DNA from: Wyeomyia smithii
Taxonomy: Eukaryota; Arthropoda; Insecta; Diptera; Culicidae
Length of the DNA stretch: 64,000 bases
Assembly: GCF_029784165.1 (NCBI RefSeq)
Contig: NC_073695.1
Span: 145,346,528 to 145,410,527, forward strand
Direction of reading: 5' to 3'
Position 1 is the first letter of the stretch. The number at the start of each line of letters is the position of its first letter. Below the pieces are notes generated by a model. That model saw nothing but the letters and a program-made list of their open reading frames with translations. It was not told the DNA's origin and ran no database searches. The position numbers and the translations under genes were made by a program. Shown piece by piece: positions 23,569-34,705 of this stretch.

Positions 23569-24530
23569 CTAGAAAGAGGATGGATCCGCCTTAGCCTCGC
23601 TTTCGATTCGAAAAATATAATCCCGATAAGCAGAATGTAGGCACTCATCATAATCTGTCTCTAGCATGCGAAGGGTGAGTCTGTTTTCTGCGGTACGATG
23701 GCGCATGAACCGACGACGTGCTTTGCGTAGAACGTTACGTTTGTGCCTGAGTGTGTCGTTCCACCACGGATGATTGTAAGAGCGTCGGATGCGAGTTGTG
23801 CGAAAAGGTGTGTTTCTGGTTATTATATTAAATAGCACGTCGTAGAAGGTAGTAACGGCAGTGTCAGTATGAGCTTCGTGAAAGATCGCATCCCAGTTCT
23901 GCAACCTGAGCTCTGAAATAATTGCGTCAAAATTGCATCGGTTAAAGTCGAGACTTTGGTTCCCTGGGTTTACGAAGTGATTTGATGATAATGACATTGG
24001 CAAGCGTAGGACGAACGGCTTTTGGTGCTGATCACAGGGTAGCAATGTGAATGGAATTCCGATCAGCTCTATTTCGCTGCTATTGCTTACAAATGCCAAG
24101 TCTAGTAGCCTACCGTGGCTGTTAGGTACGTCACAAATTTGCTGCAGCCCACAAGCAATCATGTTTTCGGTGAAAATGAGCGCTTGTTCAGAGGATGCAT
24201 TGGTTGGTAAGTATGAGTCCACGTCGTTGTCGTAAGACAAAGTCAAGCGAGGAAGATTGAAGTCATCAACTACTATCACTGAATCACCGCTGGTTGTTTT
24301 TGTGATGATTTGCTGCACACAGTTAGAATGGGCGGCGTAACGACTAGGATCGCTATTTGGTCTCAAGTAGATTCCGCACAAAAAAAAACAGATCTGGTCG
24401 GGAGGGAAAGTTTGACAGCAATTTGTTCGAGCATATTACTATCTTCTAGTTGTATGAGAGTGCTTGGGATAGAACATTTCACAGCAATTACGCTGGTTAC
24501 TGGTTGCGAGGCATCATGATCTAAGCAGTA
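23569..24530 (-). pseudogene. AP endonuclease domain of the non-LTR element
   Basis: The main block is 24381-23569, with weaker upstream similarity to about 24530 in another frame. Visible motifs are CGIYLRPNSD, VVDDFNLPRL (the usual GDFN is DDFN here) and LPCDQHQKPFV, where family members have SDH; the catalytic His region is thus altered. The C-terminal YNHPWWND linker is also typical. The enzyme would nick target DNA. Confidence 0.85.
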
Positions 24531-26035
24531 CTAAGCCTCTAATTACTCGGGTAGTAATATCAAGTATCTAGGTCGTTAGCCTCAATTCATCAAGCGACAC
24601 CTCAAACGACTTGGAACTAAAACTAGTTCATTGGTGGAAATATCTATAAAAAAATCACGAAAAGAGAACCGTTCATTTTTGGCATGGTTCAATCTTGGCA
24701 AAAGGAAAATTCTGCCGTGTCGTGTTTAGCAAAATCGAACGAGGTCTGTATTTTGAATTTTTATTTGCAGCACTCCTTTTTAGAAGAAAAAATTTTCTCT
24801 TTAACATTGATGAATGAATACCTCTCATTTAAATACAGTCAATTTTCTTCAATACGCAAAAACGCAAGCTTCTATACAGACCTAAATTGAGTATGATTTA
24901 GTAGAAATTAAACAATATTTATTTGTTTTGTGAACGATGGCTCACTCTCCGATCACCAAGCGGTAAATATGTCACAAAATAAAATTTTCCTGCAAATACA
25001 AGTTCGTGGAAAAATAACGACAAAGAATAACAGTTTTTGAACAAAAATGTATATTCACAGAAAATTAAAAAAGGACTAGAGGAAAACAGAGGGTAAAGTT
25101 CAAAAATAAACAACGCATTTCATCTGTACAATGAACCTAATTTATATACCCTGCTATCTGCCTCTACCGACACGTACAGAATTTTGTTGTCCCCGGTGGC
25201 GCAGTGTATTTTGCGGCACCCGAAAAATCATATTGTAACAAGAAGAAAAAGAAGACAATTCGAACGGCAATTCGATTGTGTTCCAGATCGCAAAACGATT
25301 CCTACGCGTTAACCCAACATGCCCCACTGTGCCTCGACAGCGGCAATGTAGTCTTCACTTGGCTTGGCTGCACACAAAAGAATATCGAGTTCTACTGCAC
25401 TGATAAACAACAAGTGACCAGCGCTCTATTCATATATTGCTCAGTGCAGTACTGTTGCCTGTGCCAGCATGTTTTCCTTCAAGACATGAGTTTTAATAAC
25501 ATTCTAACAACAAAACGTAAAACCGTCTGATAGTTGAGGTGGTTACGAACTTTCCGAAAAAGCTTCACTTTCAAAATAGTCTAGGCTCATGGAAGCGAAG
25601 ATAAGTTGACCTATTGGGACGGGGAGATTCTGTCAAACTTTTTTTGCCGCTGCTATACAGGATATCACAGCAGGCAGTTTGTGTCTACTCATGAAGTCTG
25701 TGCCAGGCGTGCTCGCATGTGATTGGTACTTTGGTTCGTGAAAATTCGACCTTGAAACTTTCATGAAATTTTCACTGTTTAACAATGAAGTGATAATGAT
25801 AACTGGAGAATTACAAATTTGTCCATCATTTTATCAATCCAATGACATATTGATTATTGTAATCCATCATGTGGTTACATCAATATTACCGTTTGAAATC
25901 TTTCATTCCAACGTTACACCTTGGTTTTAGTTTCCGCAGAATGTATCTCGATATAGTGCGGTTAAACGTAGTCCTACGTCAAAAACACAGCATGAACAGC
26001 GTATGGTTTTAGAAAGTACAGGCGGTCAGATTTAC
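24531..26035. other. non-genic stretch with one GACGTAG site
   Basis: No gene was recognised. GGTGGCGCAGTGT at about 25196 resembles a tRNA/SINE A box, but no convincing B box or cloverleaf follows. At about 25967-25981 the minus strand has GACGTAGGACTACG, the start motif of the histone-derived repeat, next to sequence reading away on the minus strand. Confidence 0.45.
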
Positions 26036-26048
26036 CAACTAGCCGTGG

Positions 26049-26340
26049 TTGGCTACCTGCTTTCGAAGAAAGCCTCCTTCAACTGTTGGCACACGAGGTG
26101 GTTCTCATTCGCCTGAAGAATTAATGTTTGGTCGAAAAATACGTTCAAATCTGTCACATATACCAATAGTGAAAATGGAAGATGGAGAGCTTAGAGATCG
26201 GGACATAACTGCGAAAGCAAGAGGTGAAATGTACACAGATATGATGAGAAAGGCTGGAAAAATTGACATTGAAGTAGGGGATCAACTTTTTACAAAATGT
26301 TCAAAAAAATTAATAAATTAGATGCAAGCTTCTCACCAAA
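26049..26340 (+). pseudogene. integrase C-terminal fragment
   Basis: The open frame has SPEELMFGRKIRSNL, the conserved segment after the catalytic core of Ty3/gypsy integrases, and a basic tail (KARGEMYTDMMRKAGK). The upstream core is missing. A MITE at 26372-26604 interrupts the downstream part. Confidence 0.75.
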
Positions 26341-26371
26341 AGAATTTGAAATGTTGAAGAAGCAAGGTTTA

Positions 26372-26604
26372 CGGTGAAATCTCATTGAATCCAAAAATGG
26401 CCGACTTCGAGTCACCACTTCGAATTTTCAAAAGCACATGACTCGGAAATACTCATTGCTTTCCCTAAGAAAATTCTATTTTATGTTTGCTTCACCACAG
26501 CAAACATAAAATAGAATTTTCACAGGGAACGCAATAACTATTTCTGAGTCTTGTGCTTTCAAAAATTCGAAGTCAGCCATTTTTGGATTCAGTGAGGATT
26601 CACC
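26372..26604. mobile_element. PIF/Harbinger-type MITE with TTA target duplication
   Basis: A 233-bp near-complete foldback whose ends read GGTGAAATCTCATTGAATCC and, inverted, GGTGAATCCTCACTGAATCC. It is flanked by TTA at 26369-26371 and 26605-26607. The centre has long arms around TCACCAC. It sits inside the LTR-element remnant, so it is the younger insertion. Confidence 0.85.
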
Positions 26605-26825
26605 TTAAATGCGATCAAACAATCGAAGGAATCTGGAAATAAATTTCGACGAAAAAATGCGCATCTTATAAAGTTTGGACAATCCAATGAACCAGATTAA
26701 AAGGGGAAACGAAAATGGGTTACAACAGTCAGTAGAAGGAAAAGATGTTCAAAATGATAGACCTATTGGAGCAATTGTGGAGCCTATGGTGATGGACCTC
26801 ATACTACATTAAATATAATATGGTT

Positions 26826-26841
26826 AAGGAGGGAGAGGGGG
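26826..26841 (+). promoter_or_regulatory. polypurine tract
   Basis: AAGGAGGGAGAGGGGG directly before TGTAG, as expected for the plus-strand primer just upstream of a 3' LTR. Confidence 0.6.
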
Positions 26842-27241
26842 TTGTAGATTCAAGCTACTAATATAAATATACAAATATAGACGATTGACAAACAAGTGAA
26901 TATATCTGAATGAAGAATTACGATGAATAGAAAAAAGACAAATGGCAAGGGAAGGAAAGTGAGTGGATGTAAAAGAGCTGTAATAAAAATAAAACACAGA
27001 AAGTGAATAACTATCAGAATTGTGTTGTGTTTCAATAAGACGGTTCTACACAACACTAATTACCCTTCGTCCTGCTCTAACACAGATACATACGTTTAAG
27101 TTCGGATCCATACGAAATCTGATTTAAGTTCCAATAAGACGGTTCTACACAATACTAATCACCCTTCGTCCTGTATTTTAATTTTGTATTTTAATATTAA
27201 GTGTGGATATAGGGCCTAAAACCTAGGAATATAGAGGAAAT

Positions 27242-27350
27242 AGATCAATCAAAGAAATAGTTATCGGTTTCCGTTATACTCTACTAAATTTTTTTTTACC
27301 AAATTTAGTAGAGTATAACGGAAACCGATAACTATTTCTTTGATTGATCT
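27242..27350. repeat. perfect hairpin, 50-bp arms, 9-nt spacer
   Basis: Arms 27242-27291 and 27301-27350 are exact reverse complements with no mismatch; the spacer is TTTTTTACC. It lies between repeats of the putative LTR. A transcript would form a long double strand. It could be a very recent inverted duplication. Confidence 0.95.
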
Positions 27351-27482
27351 CAATCACTCTGCTAAGACGCTCGTTATAGATTTTCTAGAATAGAGGAAAT
27401 AAATAAAGAAATAATCACCCTTTGTCCTGCTCTAACACAGATACATACGTTTATGCTTGGATCGATCCGAAGTCTGAGTTAA

Positions 27483-28218
27483 GGGGTTATATACCTTTTT
27501 AGTTTTCAAAAAACCGAAGAAAATTTATTGTATTATCTTCAAATATAACACCTTGAGAACATTTTCACAAATTTTCATAAAGATCTGAGCAATAGGAAGA
27601 AAGTTAGAGCGATTTGCAGCGCGCCTCGCCACGGCCGCATAAGCTAAACTTGAAACTTTACAGGCGATTACCTCGGAATAGTGTTTTCCGAAAAATGACT
27701 TTGCCGTGATCCTGATTGCGGGAAAACTTCTGAACCGATTTCTTTCATCTTTTTTTTTAAATTTTCGTTATTAAATTCGCCGGTCCTTGAACGATCGCTT
27801 TTTGAAACAGTTACATTTTGCCGCAAAAAAAATTTTTAATGCAATTTTTAGCGCTCAAAACGTGCATTTTTTGGGAAAAACGTTCCCATTTGCAATGAAA
27901 ACAAAATACTCATAAAAGCGATCTTTCAAGGACCCGGCACACTTCTAAACTAATGAAATAATATGAGTTTTTTTATTTCGGTTGACCCGCTGAGTCTCTA
28001 TCAGGATCACCGCAAGCTTCTGCAAAAAATAGCGTTTCGGGGAAACGACCATTACTCCAGTAATAATTGGTATAGCTCAAAATGAAACGTATTTTTTTGT
28101 TGTTGATAAACTGTTCTTTCAGAAAAATACCCCTTTGATGCAATGAAAATGGTGCTATGCACTTAAAAATAGATTCAAACTTCTCTCATTTTTCACGACC
28201 AAAAAGGTATATAACCCC
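27483..28218. mobile_element. TTAA-flanked MITE, copy 1
   Basis: A 736-bp element with terminal inverted repeats GGGGTTATATACCTTTTT at both ends, flanked by TTAA at 27479-27482 and 28219-28222. The TTAA duplication points to piggyBac or Kolobok mobilisation. No coding capacity. A second copy lies in inverted orientation at 45497-46207. It ends 32 bp before the splice acceptor of the homeobox exon. Confidence 0.9.
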
Positions 28219-28254
28219 TTAAACACAATAAAATCTGTTATACTGTCTTTTCAG

Positions 28255-28409
28255 GCCAACATACACTTTATGGAAAAAATCGAAGACCTCGCACAGCTTT
28301 TACATCACAACAACTATTGGAATTAGAAAAGCAGTTTAAAGTTAGCAAATATTTATCTCGCCCAAAGCGATATGAGGTGGCAAACAACTTATTATTGTCG
28401 GAAACACAG
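28255..28409 (+). CDS. exex: homeobox exon, MNX/HB9 family (exex-like)
   Basis: The exon follows an acceptor TACTGTCTTTTCAG and ends at CAG before GTAATATT. It begins in phase 1 and encodes 51 full codons. The homeodomain is clear: RRPRTAFTSQQLLELEKQFK, then KYLSRPKRYEVANNLL and LSETQ. F8, L16 and F20 are in place, and the KYLSRPKR stretch is characteristic of MNX/HB9 proteins, the factors that specify motor neurons. The end after Gln44 matches the common homeobox intron at 44/45, so the recognition helix (VKIWFQNRR) must be in the next exon, which is not found in the window. Upstream exons are not found either. NNLL differs from the more usual TSLM, so a paralogue or a decayed copy cannot be excluded. 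Confidence 0.85.
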
Positions 28410-29011
28410 GTAATATTCTTGGTATTATTTTCGTAACGTGAAAGTTACTGCGAGTCACTAAGATTTTACTACTCTAAACTTTATGTGAAGTGTGTTTTTA
28501 TCAAAATTTCGTCTGCTTTTTAATTGTACTTTTCAAAACCTGAATAGTTTTTATTTGTATGTGTGTGCGTGCAGATGCTTAATTTATTTAATTTTGATGT
28601 TTGCTCTTTAGTTATCAAAATGTTGTCTCAGTAATAATAATAATAATTCATTCAGTTGTCAATTAGCTATACGGTGAACTTCGACTCGCCTTTTTTTCCT
28701 TATCTCATTAATTCTGAACACTAAAGGTATTGGAATTCTTAGTTGATTCAACATACTTTCATAGATTGCCAGGCCCGCACTGTGGGGCAGAACCCAGAAA
28801 AGTCGCGACATAACTCAAAAAAACGAAATTTAGTTTTCATGCCTCATTTTATTTTCTTCTTGCAGTAGACATGTTATCGACTGGAAATCATGAAATCATC
28901 ATATTGTGAAAATGAGGATTTACAAGGCTTGTAAAATGAAAAAAAAAAAATGTTCACAGATATTTTCCAGTAGGGCATGCAAATACTTAGAAATTAATTA
29001 GCTAACTCATA
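28410..29011 (+). other. probable intron sequence after the homeobox exon
   Basis: No coding signal was found. A short (AAT)n run lies at about 28636-28648 and an A-rich run at about 28940. Confidence 0.4.
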
Positions 29012-29261
29012 TGGTCGGCGTGCGACCAGACCGAACCAAGCGCCAAAAACTTAATTTCGAGTAATCGGCGATCAAAGTTTAACCACCCCGTATGTTTCCT
29101 GCAAACTGCTGCAAAGAAATTTTGTTATAATACCATTATAAACTGTTCAAATGGCTTCGTTTTATCATGAAAGATAGATTATCAAATTTAGCATCCACTG
29201 GTGTTAAAAACTCAATTTTTAAAAAAATGACGCTTGGTTCGGTCTGGTCGCACGCCGACCA
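29012..29261. mobile_element. MITE with long identical inverted ends, TA flanks
   Basis: A 250-bp element whose ends begin TGGTCGGCGTGCGACCAGAC and are identical over about 30 bp in inverted orientation, flanked by TA at 29010-29011 and 29262-29263. No coding capacity. The lack of mismatches suggests a young insertion of Tc1/mariner type. Confidence 0.85.
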
Positions 29262-30650
29262 TATGATCCTCATAAAATAGAGTATAAATTAATAGGTAAT
29301 GTGATATTCAGACAGTTTTGTTGAAAATAGGTTTGTAGGAGGCATAGTATGTAATACAATTTTTTTTGTAAATTTTCCTCATTTTCGGCAATATGAAAAA
29401 CATAAAGTTCTACGTTGTTCTGCTAAGACACTATTATTGTACTAAAATACATGGTATTGGCTAGTACTAAACCAAAAATCAGCTGCTACTAGTAGCGACT
29501 TACCGAGTAATTCGAGTTTTCGCAACGATTGTTTTCATGCCAATTCATGTAAAAAATCGTTAGTCAGCAGTGTCCGTATCGATGTTTTTCCTACAATAGG
29601 CTTTGCTGAATGCCGGTGTATGCAACACGACCATAATTGTGTTCGGGGGTCTTTCAAAACTGACTTCGAGTAGCATGAAGACCCCTCAGAAATAATTATT
29701 TGTACTAGGAAACAGTTTGTTATAGGGTGAACAGTGTTTTAAACAAAAGTAAGCGTTTAGTATCCATGTCAAATGGAATAAAATATAACAAGAGGAGCTC
29801 TTAAAAAGAAAACATGACCAACTAATCTTTAATTGAACAATGTTCCTATTTGAAATATTTTGTCACAAAAAATAACATTAGAATTATATTTTATATTCTT
29901 TCTCCAAAATGATGACACATCATGGGTTGGCAAAAAACTATACAAAGCCAACTACAAACTTCCAATAATTCATTCCATGATGACTCGAAAGCTCGAATGT
30001 ATCTGAAATTGAAACATGTGTACTTAAGTCCCAGCTATGATTCTTTACTGAAATAATTTTATCTCGTTAACGGTCCGTCCTACAGTTGTAATATGTTCGA
30101 CAACTTTATGTCAATTGATGATATAAACAACTGTCCCGAAGACACAAAATGGCTAGCACCATTTATCCAGAAGATAGATGTCAGCGCAATCTGTAGGAAA
30201 AAAATTAAAGCTGCCTAAATACATTTTTCAAAAAGATGTTTTTATGGTGAACAATATTGCCGAAGATATAAACACTGTGGAAAAAACTGTTAAGGAATTA
30301 TGAGGTTTTGTCGCGCCAACGGACAAAACCTCATAATGCCCCATCGTGGCCCGTAGCTACCGGGAGGAGGGGCGAGGAAAAAGGGTCATAACACCATGTG
30401 TTTAAGTAGTTCATTAAATCTCGAAAGAACCGTGTTTGAGTTCGAACAATCAAGACAGGCTTTTAAACAGTCAACACTTTCATTTGAATTCCTTAGCGTG
30501 CGTCGCAGTATTTTCCGCTCGTAAATGTAGAACAACCGTCGTCTCCCATATAAGAACAGTTGTTAAGTGGACACTCGCACATTGAAGAGATGACAGAGTG
30601 CATCTTCGTTTGGCGTTGTTACTTTGACCTCTTTCTGTCTATTTCGTTGT
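29262..30650. other. non-genic stretch with a small perfect hairpin
   Basis: No gene recognised. A perfect 16-bp inverted repeat (30297-30312 with 30322-30337, arms ATTATGAGGTTTTGTC, spacer GCGCCAACG) stands alone at 30297-30337. Confidence 0.6.
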
Positions 30651-32825
30651 ATGGGCATTTCATACGAAGTGGCCACGAAAAAACATCAACTTAGTATAGA
30701 CCATCATGGATTTTTCTCAAAATTGGGAGAATTATTCATCTAGGTTCACATTGAAAAAATCCAAATTTTGGTATCGATTGGAATACCCCCCGCTCTGTGG
30801 GGACCCCCCCCCCCTTGTTGCAAAGTCAAGCCATTTTTGTTTAAAATCTCTTTTTTCTTTTTTTTACAATTCATAGACGTAAGACGTTCGCAAAATACTG
30901 ATAGATGATTTTTGATCAAAATAAACCAAGGAACACAGAAAAAATATAATTTTTGACCGGGAGTGTTGCCAGATAGATTGTTTCTGTATTTGAAAATTAA
31001 ATTTATATTTGTCGGCAAATGCAGCCTGTTTTATTTTGAAATTTGATAATTTCGTCGTGTTCCTTGAAAATTCCACGAAAGAAACAAATATCACCCCGAG
31101 GTAATATGAGCCAATCTCGAGATGTACCATATTTACGAAACCAGTTTTGAATTTCTTCATTTTATATTAAACAATCATATATTTTGGAAAATGTCTAAAC
31201 AACAAAACGTAATTAAAAAAACTCGGTTATAAAGCAATCCAAAAATATTTGCCCTTTCTTGCAGCAGTCTTGCCAGAGTTTTTTCCGCGGTCAATTGATA
31301 CAATTAATTTTTATTTATTTCTTTGTTTCATCGAGATACAGGGTCGATGTCTTTGCTAAAGTTATAGGTAAAACCAATACAACCAACTTTGTCGAAAACA
31401 CAAAATTCGTATCTCTTACTCAAATTGACTAAAGGAGTTTTTATTAAAAGTAAACCAGTCAGAACACATTTTTCAACGGAACATATTTTTTTCTGTTTCC
31501 TAGGCCTTCACTATGTTCTACAAAGTTGTTAGTAGCATCAATATACAGATACTATATTCGTAATGTTTGAAAAACTATGAGCTATGGACTATTTTTTAAT
31601 TTTTTTCTCCGTATTTTAAACCTTTGTATCTTCCTTAGGGGCAGTTAGATGCAGATTCGGTAGTCAGCATATCAAAGTATAACAATAGAAACTTCAAACG
31701 CTGGTGGTTTCACTAGTCCACGACTTTCTGCTGTATTTGGTTCATTGGTTCATAACAAAAAACCTCATTTTTACCCTCTTCAATGATTCAACCAGGTGAA
31801 ATACTAATATTGTAAACCAAGATGCCGCCTAATGCCGCGTATCTATGGTGACCATTCCACCAAGCGTGGTTTAAGTATTTCAGAACATGTAAATTGCATA
31901 TGTTTGTTTTTCGTTCACCTCGTAGGTTCCCAATCAAAAACAATGAAAGCGCTATTCTAACACCAAGTTGATAACTGTAGAACAAGCAAAGTTACCTGGG
32001 TTAAACTTAGAACGTTTTCAGAAATATCTCTTTGAATGAGTTTGCTGAGAAATATAAAAGTACTGTATGATTTATTCCCGCTTTCGTGATGCGGCTGGAG
32101 CCACCAACGTTTTTTTGCAAGCGCCATGAAGAATAGAGTCGTGCGCGTGTGCAAGAAAACTTCGTACTACGTAGGATAAGAGGAGCGAATAGTGTTTCAA
32201 GGCAAAATAATTTAAATATTTGAGAGAAAAAATGGCAACACTGCTGCGAAAAAGAAAAATAATGTTGGATTCCTTTTTTGGGCTAGAAAGTTAACAGACA
32301 TTTGCCAATAATTATGATTGTTTGTCATAAAATGGAGGAATTCCAAACTTGTTTGGTAAAAATGGTATATCTCGAGATTGACTCATATTACCCCGGGGTA
32401 ATAGTTGTTTTTTACGTGAAATTTTCCAAGAAACACGATTAAATTATCAAATTCAAAATAAAATTGGCTGCATTTGCCGAAAATGTAAATTTAGTTTTCG
32501 AATACAAAAATAGGCTACCTGACTTCCGGTCAAAAAATTATATTTTTCTGGATTTCTTAGTGAATTCTCTTCAAAAATCATCTATCAGTATGTTGCGGAA
32601 ATCTTACGTATAGGAAGTGTAAAAAAAAGAATAAAGAGATTTTTAACAAGAAACGCCTGACTTTGCAACAAAGAGGGGGTCCCACAGAGCGGGGGGTATT
32701 CGAATCGATACCAAAATTGGAATTTTTTCGAAGTGAACCTAGATGAATAATTCCCCCAACTTTAAGCCTAATCCGTGATGGTCGTGTCCAAGTGGTATGG
32801 ACACTTCGTATGGGACGACCCCTAT
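30650..32825. mobile_element. long-inverted-repeat (foldback-like) element, ~2.2 kb
   Basis: The stretches 30650-31170 and 32320-32825 are reverse complements with scattered differences. Markers are CATACGAAGTGTCCA-like ends, GAGCGGGGGGTATTC, GATAGATGATTTTTGA and CTCGAGATGTACCATAT. The middle 1.1 kb shows no coding frame. A G-run or C-run in each arm differs in length. It may be a foldback or P-like non-autonomous element, or an inverted duplication. Confidence 0.75.
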
Positions 32826-33620
32826 TTATGTTGGAAAATATTTATACGAGATCAACGATATAAGTAATTTCCAGAATCTCCGCATACAATGTGCGTATAT
32901 CTCATTTCTGCAAAAAATGTCAAAATACGTTTAAGGAAAAACCGTCGTGGTGGCGAGTACTCTTTTGACATGTTTGTTCAAGAATGTATTTAGACAGCGA
33001 GCCTGGTCACCGCTAGAAAGAAGAGAAGCCGATTATCGCGGTGAAAAGTTGTTCTATCGTAACCATTTACAAGCCTTATCTAGAAGCTTGAACTCATATG
33101 CTTAAAAAGGTAAGTTTTCAATCTTTTGGTAGACATCCCGATCAATCAAAAATATCAGGATTATAACAAATCTTGTTATTTTGTTACGGAATTTTTGTAT
33201 CAACATGTGTTCTAAACTAATAATAGTTAAAATATCGAAATTGCTTGCTGGTTTTTACAAATTATAACAAGTTTTGTAAGGTTTTTCGGCAGAAAAAGAT
33301 CAGAGTTAGTTAAAACGCACAATATTTTGTTCGCTTAGCTTAGTTTTGACTGTACATATCAATGGTTGCTACTCCATAATGGGTCAGAGCTACTCAATAT
33401 GCACAATGAATCAACTGAAAGAACGACTGCGAGTGGTAATTCCTTCTTAAGTTGCATCATTCAATGGCCCGATTTTTTTAGACCACTAACGGCGCCGCAC
33501 AGTGGTCACATAAGGCAAAAAGTGGAACTTAATTCCATAGCGCCTTTCACCTTCATCCTAGCTTAATAAAGTCTTCGTAACAATTGTTTGTATGAATGAC
33601 CCGCATAATCGCAAGTTGTC
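32826..33620. other. non-genic stretch
   Basis: No gene or repeat recognised. Confidence 0.45.
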
Positions 33621-34705
33621 AAAAAGTATGAAAAGTTTACTATAATAAAATTAAAAAAAACTTTCTATCACTTAAATAGAAGAATAGTTTATTCAGCAAA
33701 GTTGTATAAGATTCAAAAATATGAAACTTTGTTGAATAAATGAAAATTCCAGCTTCTTTTGGTACAAAGTTATGAAGTATATTACATAAAACTTACTTTA
33801 TAGTTAATTTTATGTACTTAACTTTTGTTAGTTGCATTTTACACGAAAGTATTGTTCGAAGGAGTTGTTAGGGTACACAAAACATATTTTTGCCGAAGGT
33901 CATATATCTTCAGGACTTTTCCTTACAAAGTTATATAATATTTTAGCTTTTTTTTTTCAATAAATTTAAGAACGTATAGGTTATAAACGGGCAAGTGGAA
34001 TCATGATGTCGATACTTTTCCTTGAGGTTGAGCTGAAGTACTATACACTCCATAAGGTTCCATTTGTCTCAATCCACCCATGTTACAGTACGGCGAGCAT
34101 ATGTTACAGTAGGTTTTCAGGTTCATATACAAAATAATAACTTTTTTGTGTTAAGAGATAGAGGAATGGTTAATTCGAAAAAGTTTTAGAGCGTGCAAAA
34201 ATATGAATCTTTGTTCAACAAACAAAATTCCTATCTTCATTGGGTACAGAGTTACAGACTATTTTCTGTAAAAATTACTTAAAAGTTAATTTTTTGCACT
34301 TAACTTTTGTTAGCTACATTTTACAGGAAAACGTTGTTGTAAAGAAGCATATTGGCATACAAAACACACGTTTTTGTTGAAGGCCACACATCTCCAGGAC
34401 TTTCCCTTACAAAATTATGGCATGTTTTAGCTTATTTTTTTCGATGACTTTAAGAACGTATAAAGTAAAAAGGGGCAAGTAGAATAATGATGTTTCTAGA
34501 AGTTCAGCTTGAGTGCTCAGAACTGTTATAAGTTTCATCTGTCCCAATCCACCTAATCTTTATTCTATACGTTGTTAAAGTTATCGAAAAAATATGCTGC
34601 AATGTGCTATAAATTTGTAAGGAAAAGCCCTGGAGGTGTGTGGTCTTTAACAAAAACGTAAGCTTCTTTAGTACGTTTTCATGTAAAATGTAACTAAAAA
34701 ACCTA
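33621..34705. repeat. degenerate repeat, two direct copies and one inverted fragment
   Basis: The block around 33810-34085 recurs at 34290-34556 (CTTAACTTTTGTTAG, CCTTACAAA, GGGCAAGT, CAATCCACC), and an inverted shorter piece is at 34565-34690. No coding signal. The next sequence is the 3' end of family A copy 3. Confidence 0.7.

Larger units (their letters stand above)
21890..24530 (-). mobile_element. APE-type non-LTR retrotransposon (Jockey-superfamily-like), 5' truncated
   Basis: Endonuclease and reverse transcriptase follow in order on the minus strand, and the 3' end at about 21890 has an (AAAT)n-like tail. ORF1 is absent. Frameshifts separate three blocks. Confidence 0.8.
26036..27482 (+). 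mobile_element. 3' end of an LTR retrotransposon with LTR-like repeats
   Basis: An integrase C-terminal remnant (26049-26340 and 26608-26800) is followed by a polypurine tract (26826-26841) and a TGTAGATTC that could start a 3' LTR at about 26843. Inside the putative LTR are three partial copies of a ~100 bp unit with CACCCTTCGTCCTG (about 27029-27127, 27129-27180 and 27406-27482). The element is 5' truncated. Confidence 0.6.

Noticed and set aside
25190..25300. tRNA gene or tRNA-derived SINE (A-box-like GGTGGCGCAGTGT)
   Set aside because: No cloverleaf and only a weak B box; no second copy in the window to define a unit.
30746..31160. 90-98 codon frames
   Set aside because: They lie in one arm of the long inverted repeat and are not kept open in the other arm.
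33366..33566. 66-codon frame
   Set aside because: No family resemblance, no splice context, composition like its surroundings.
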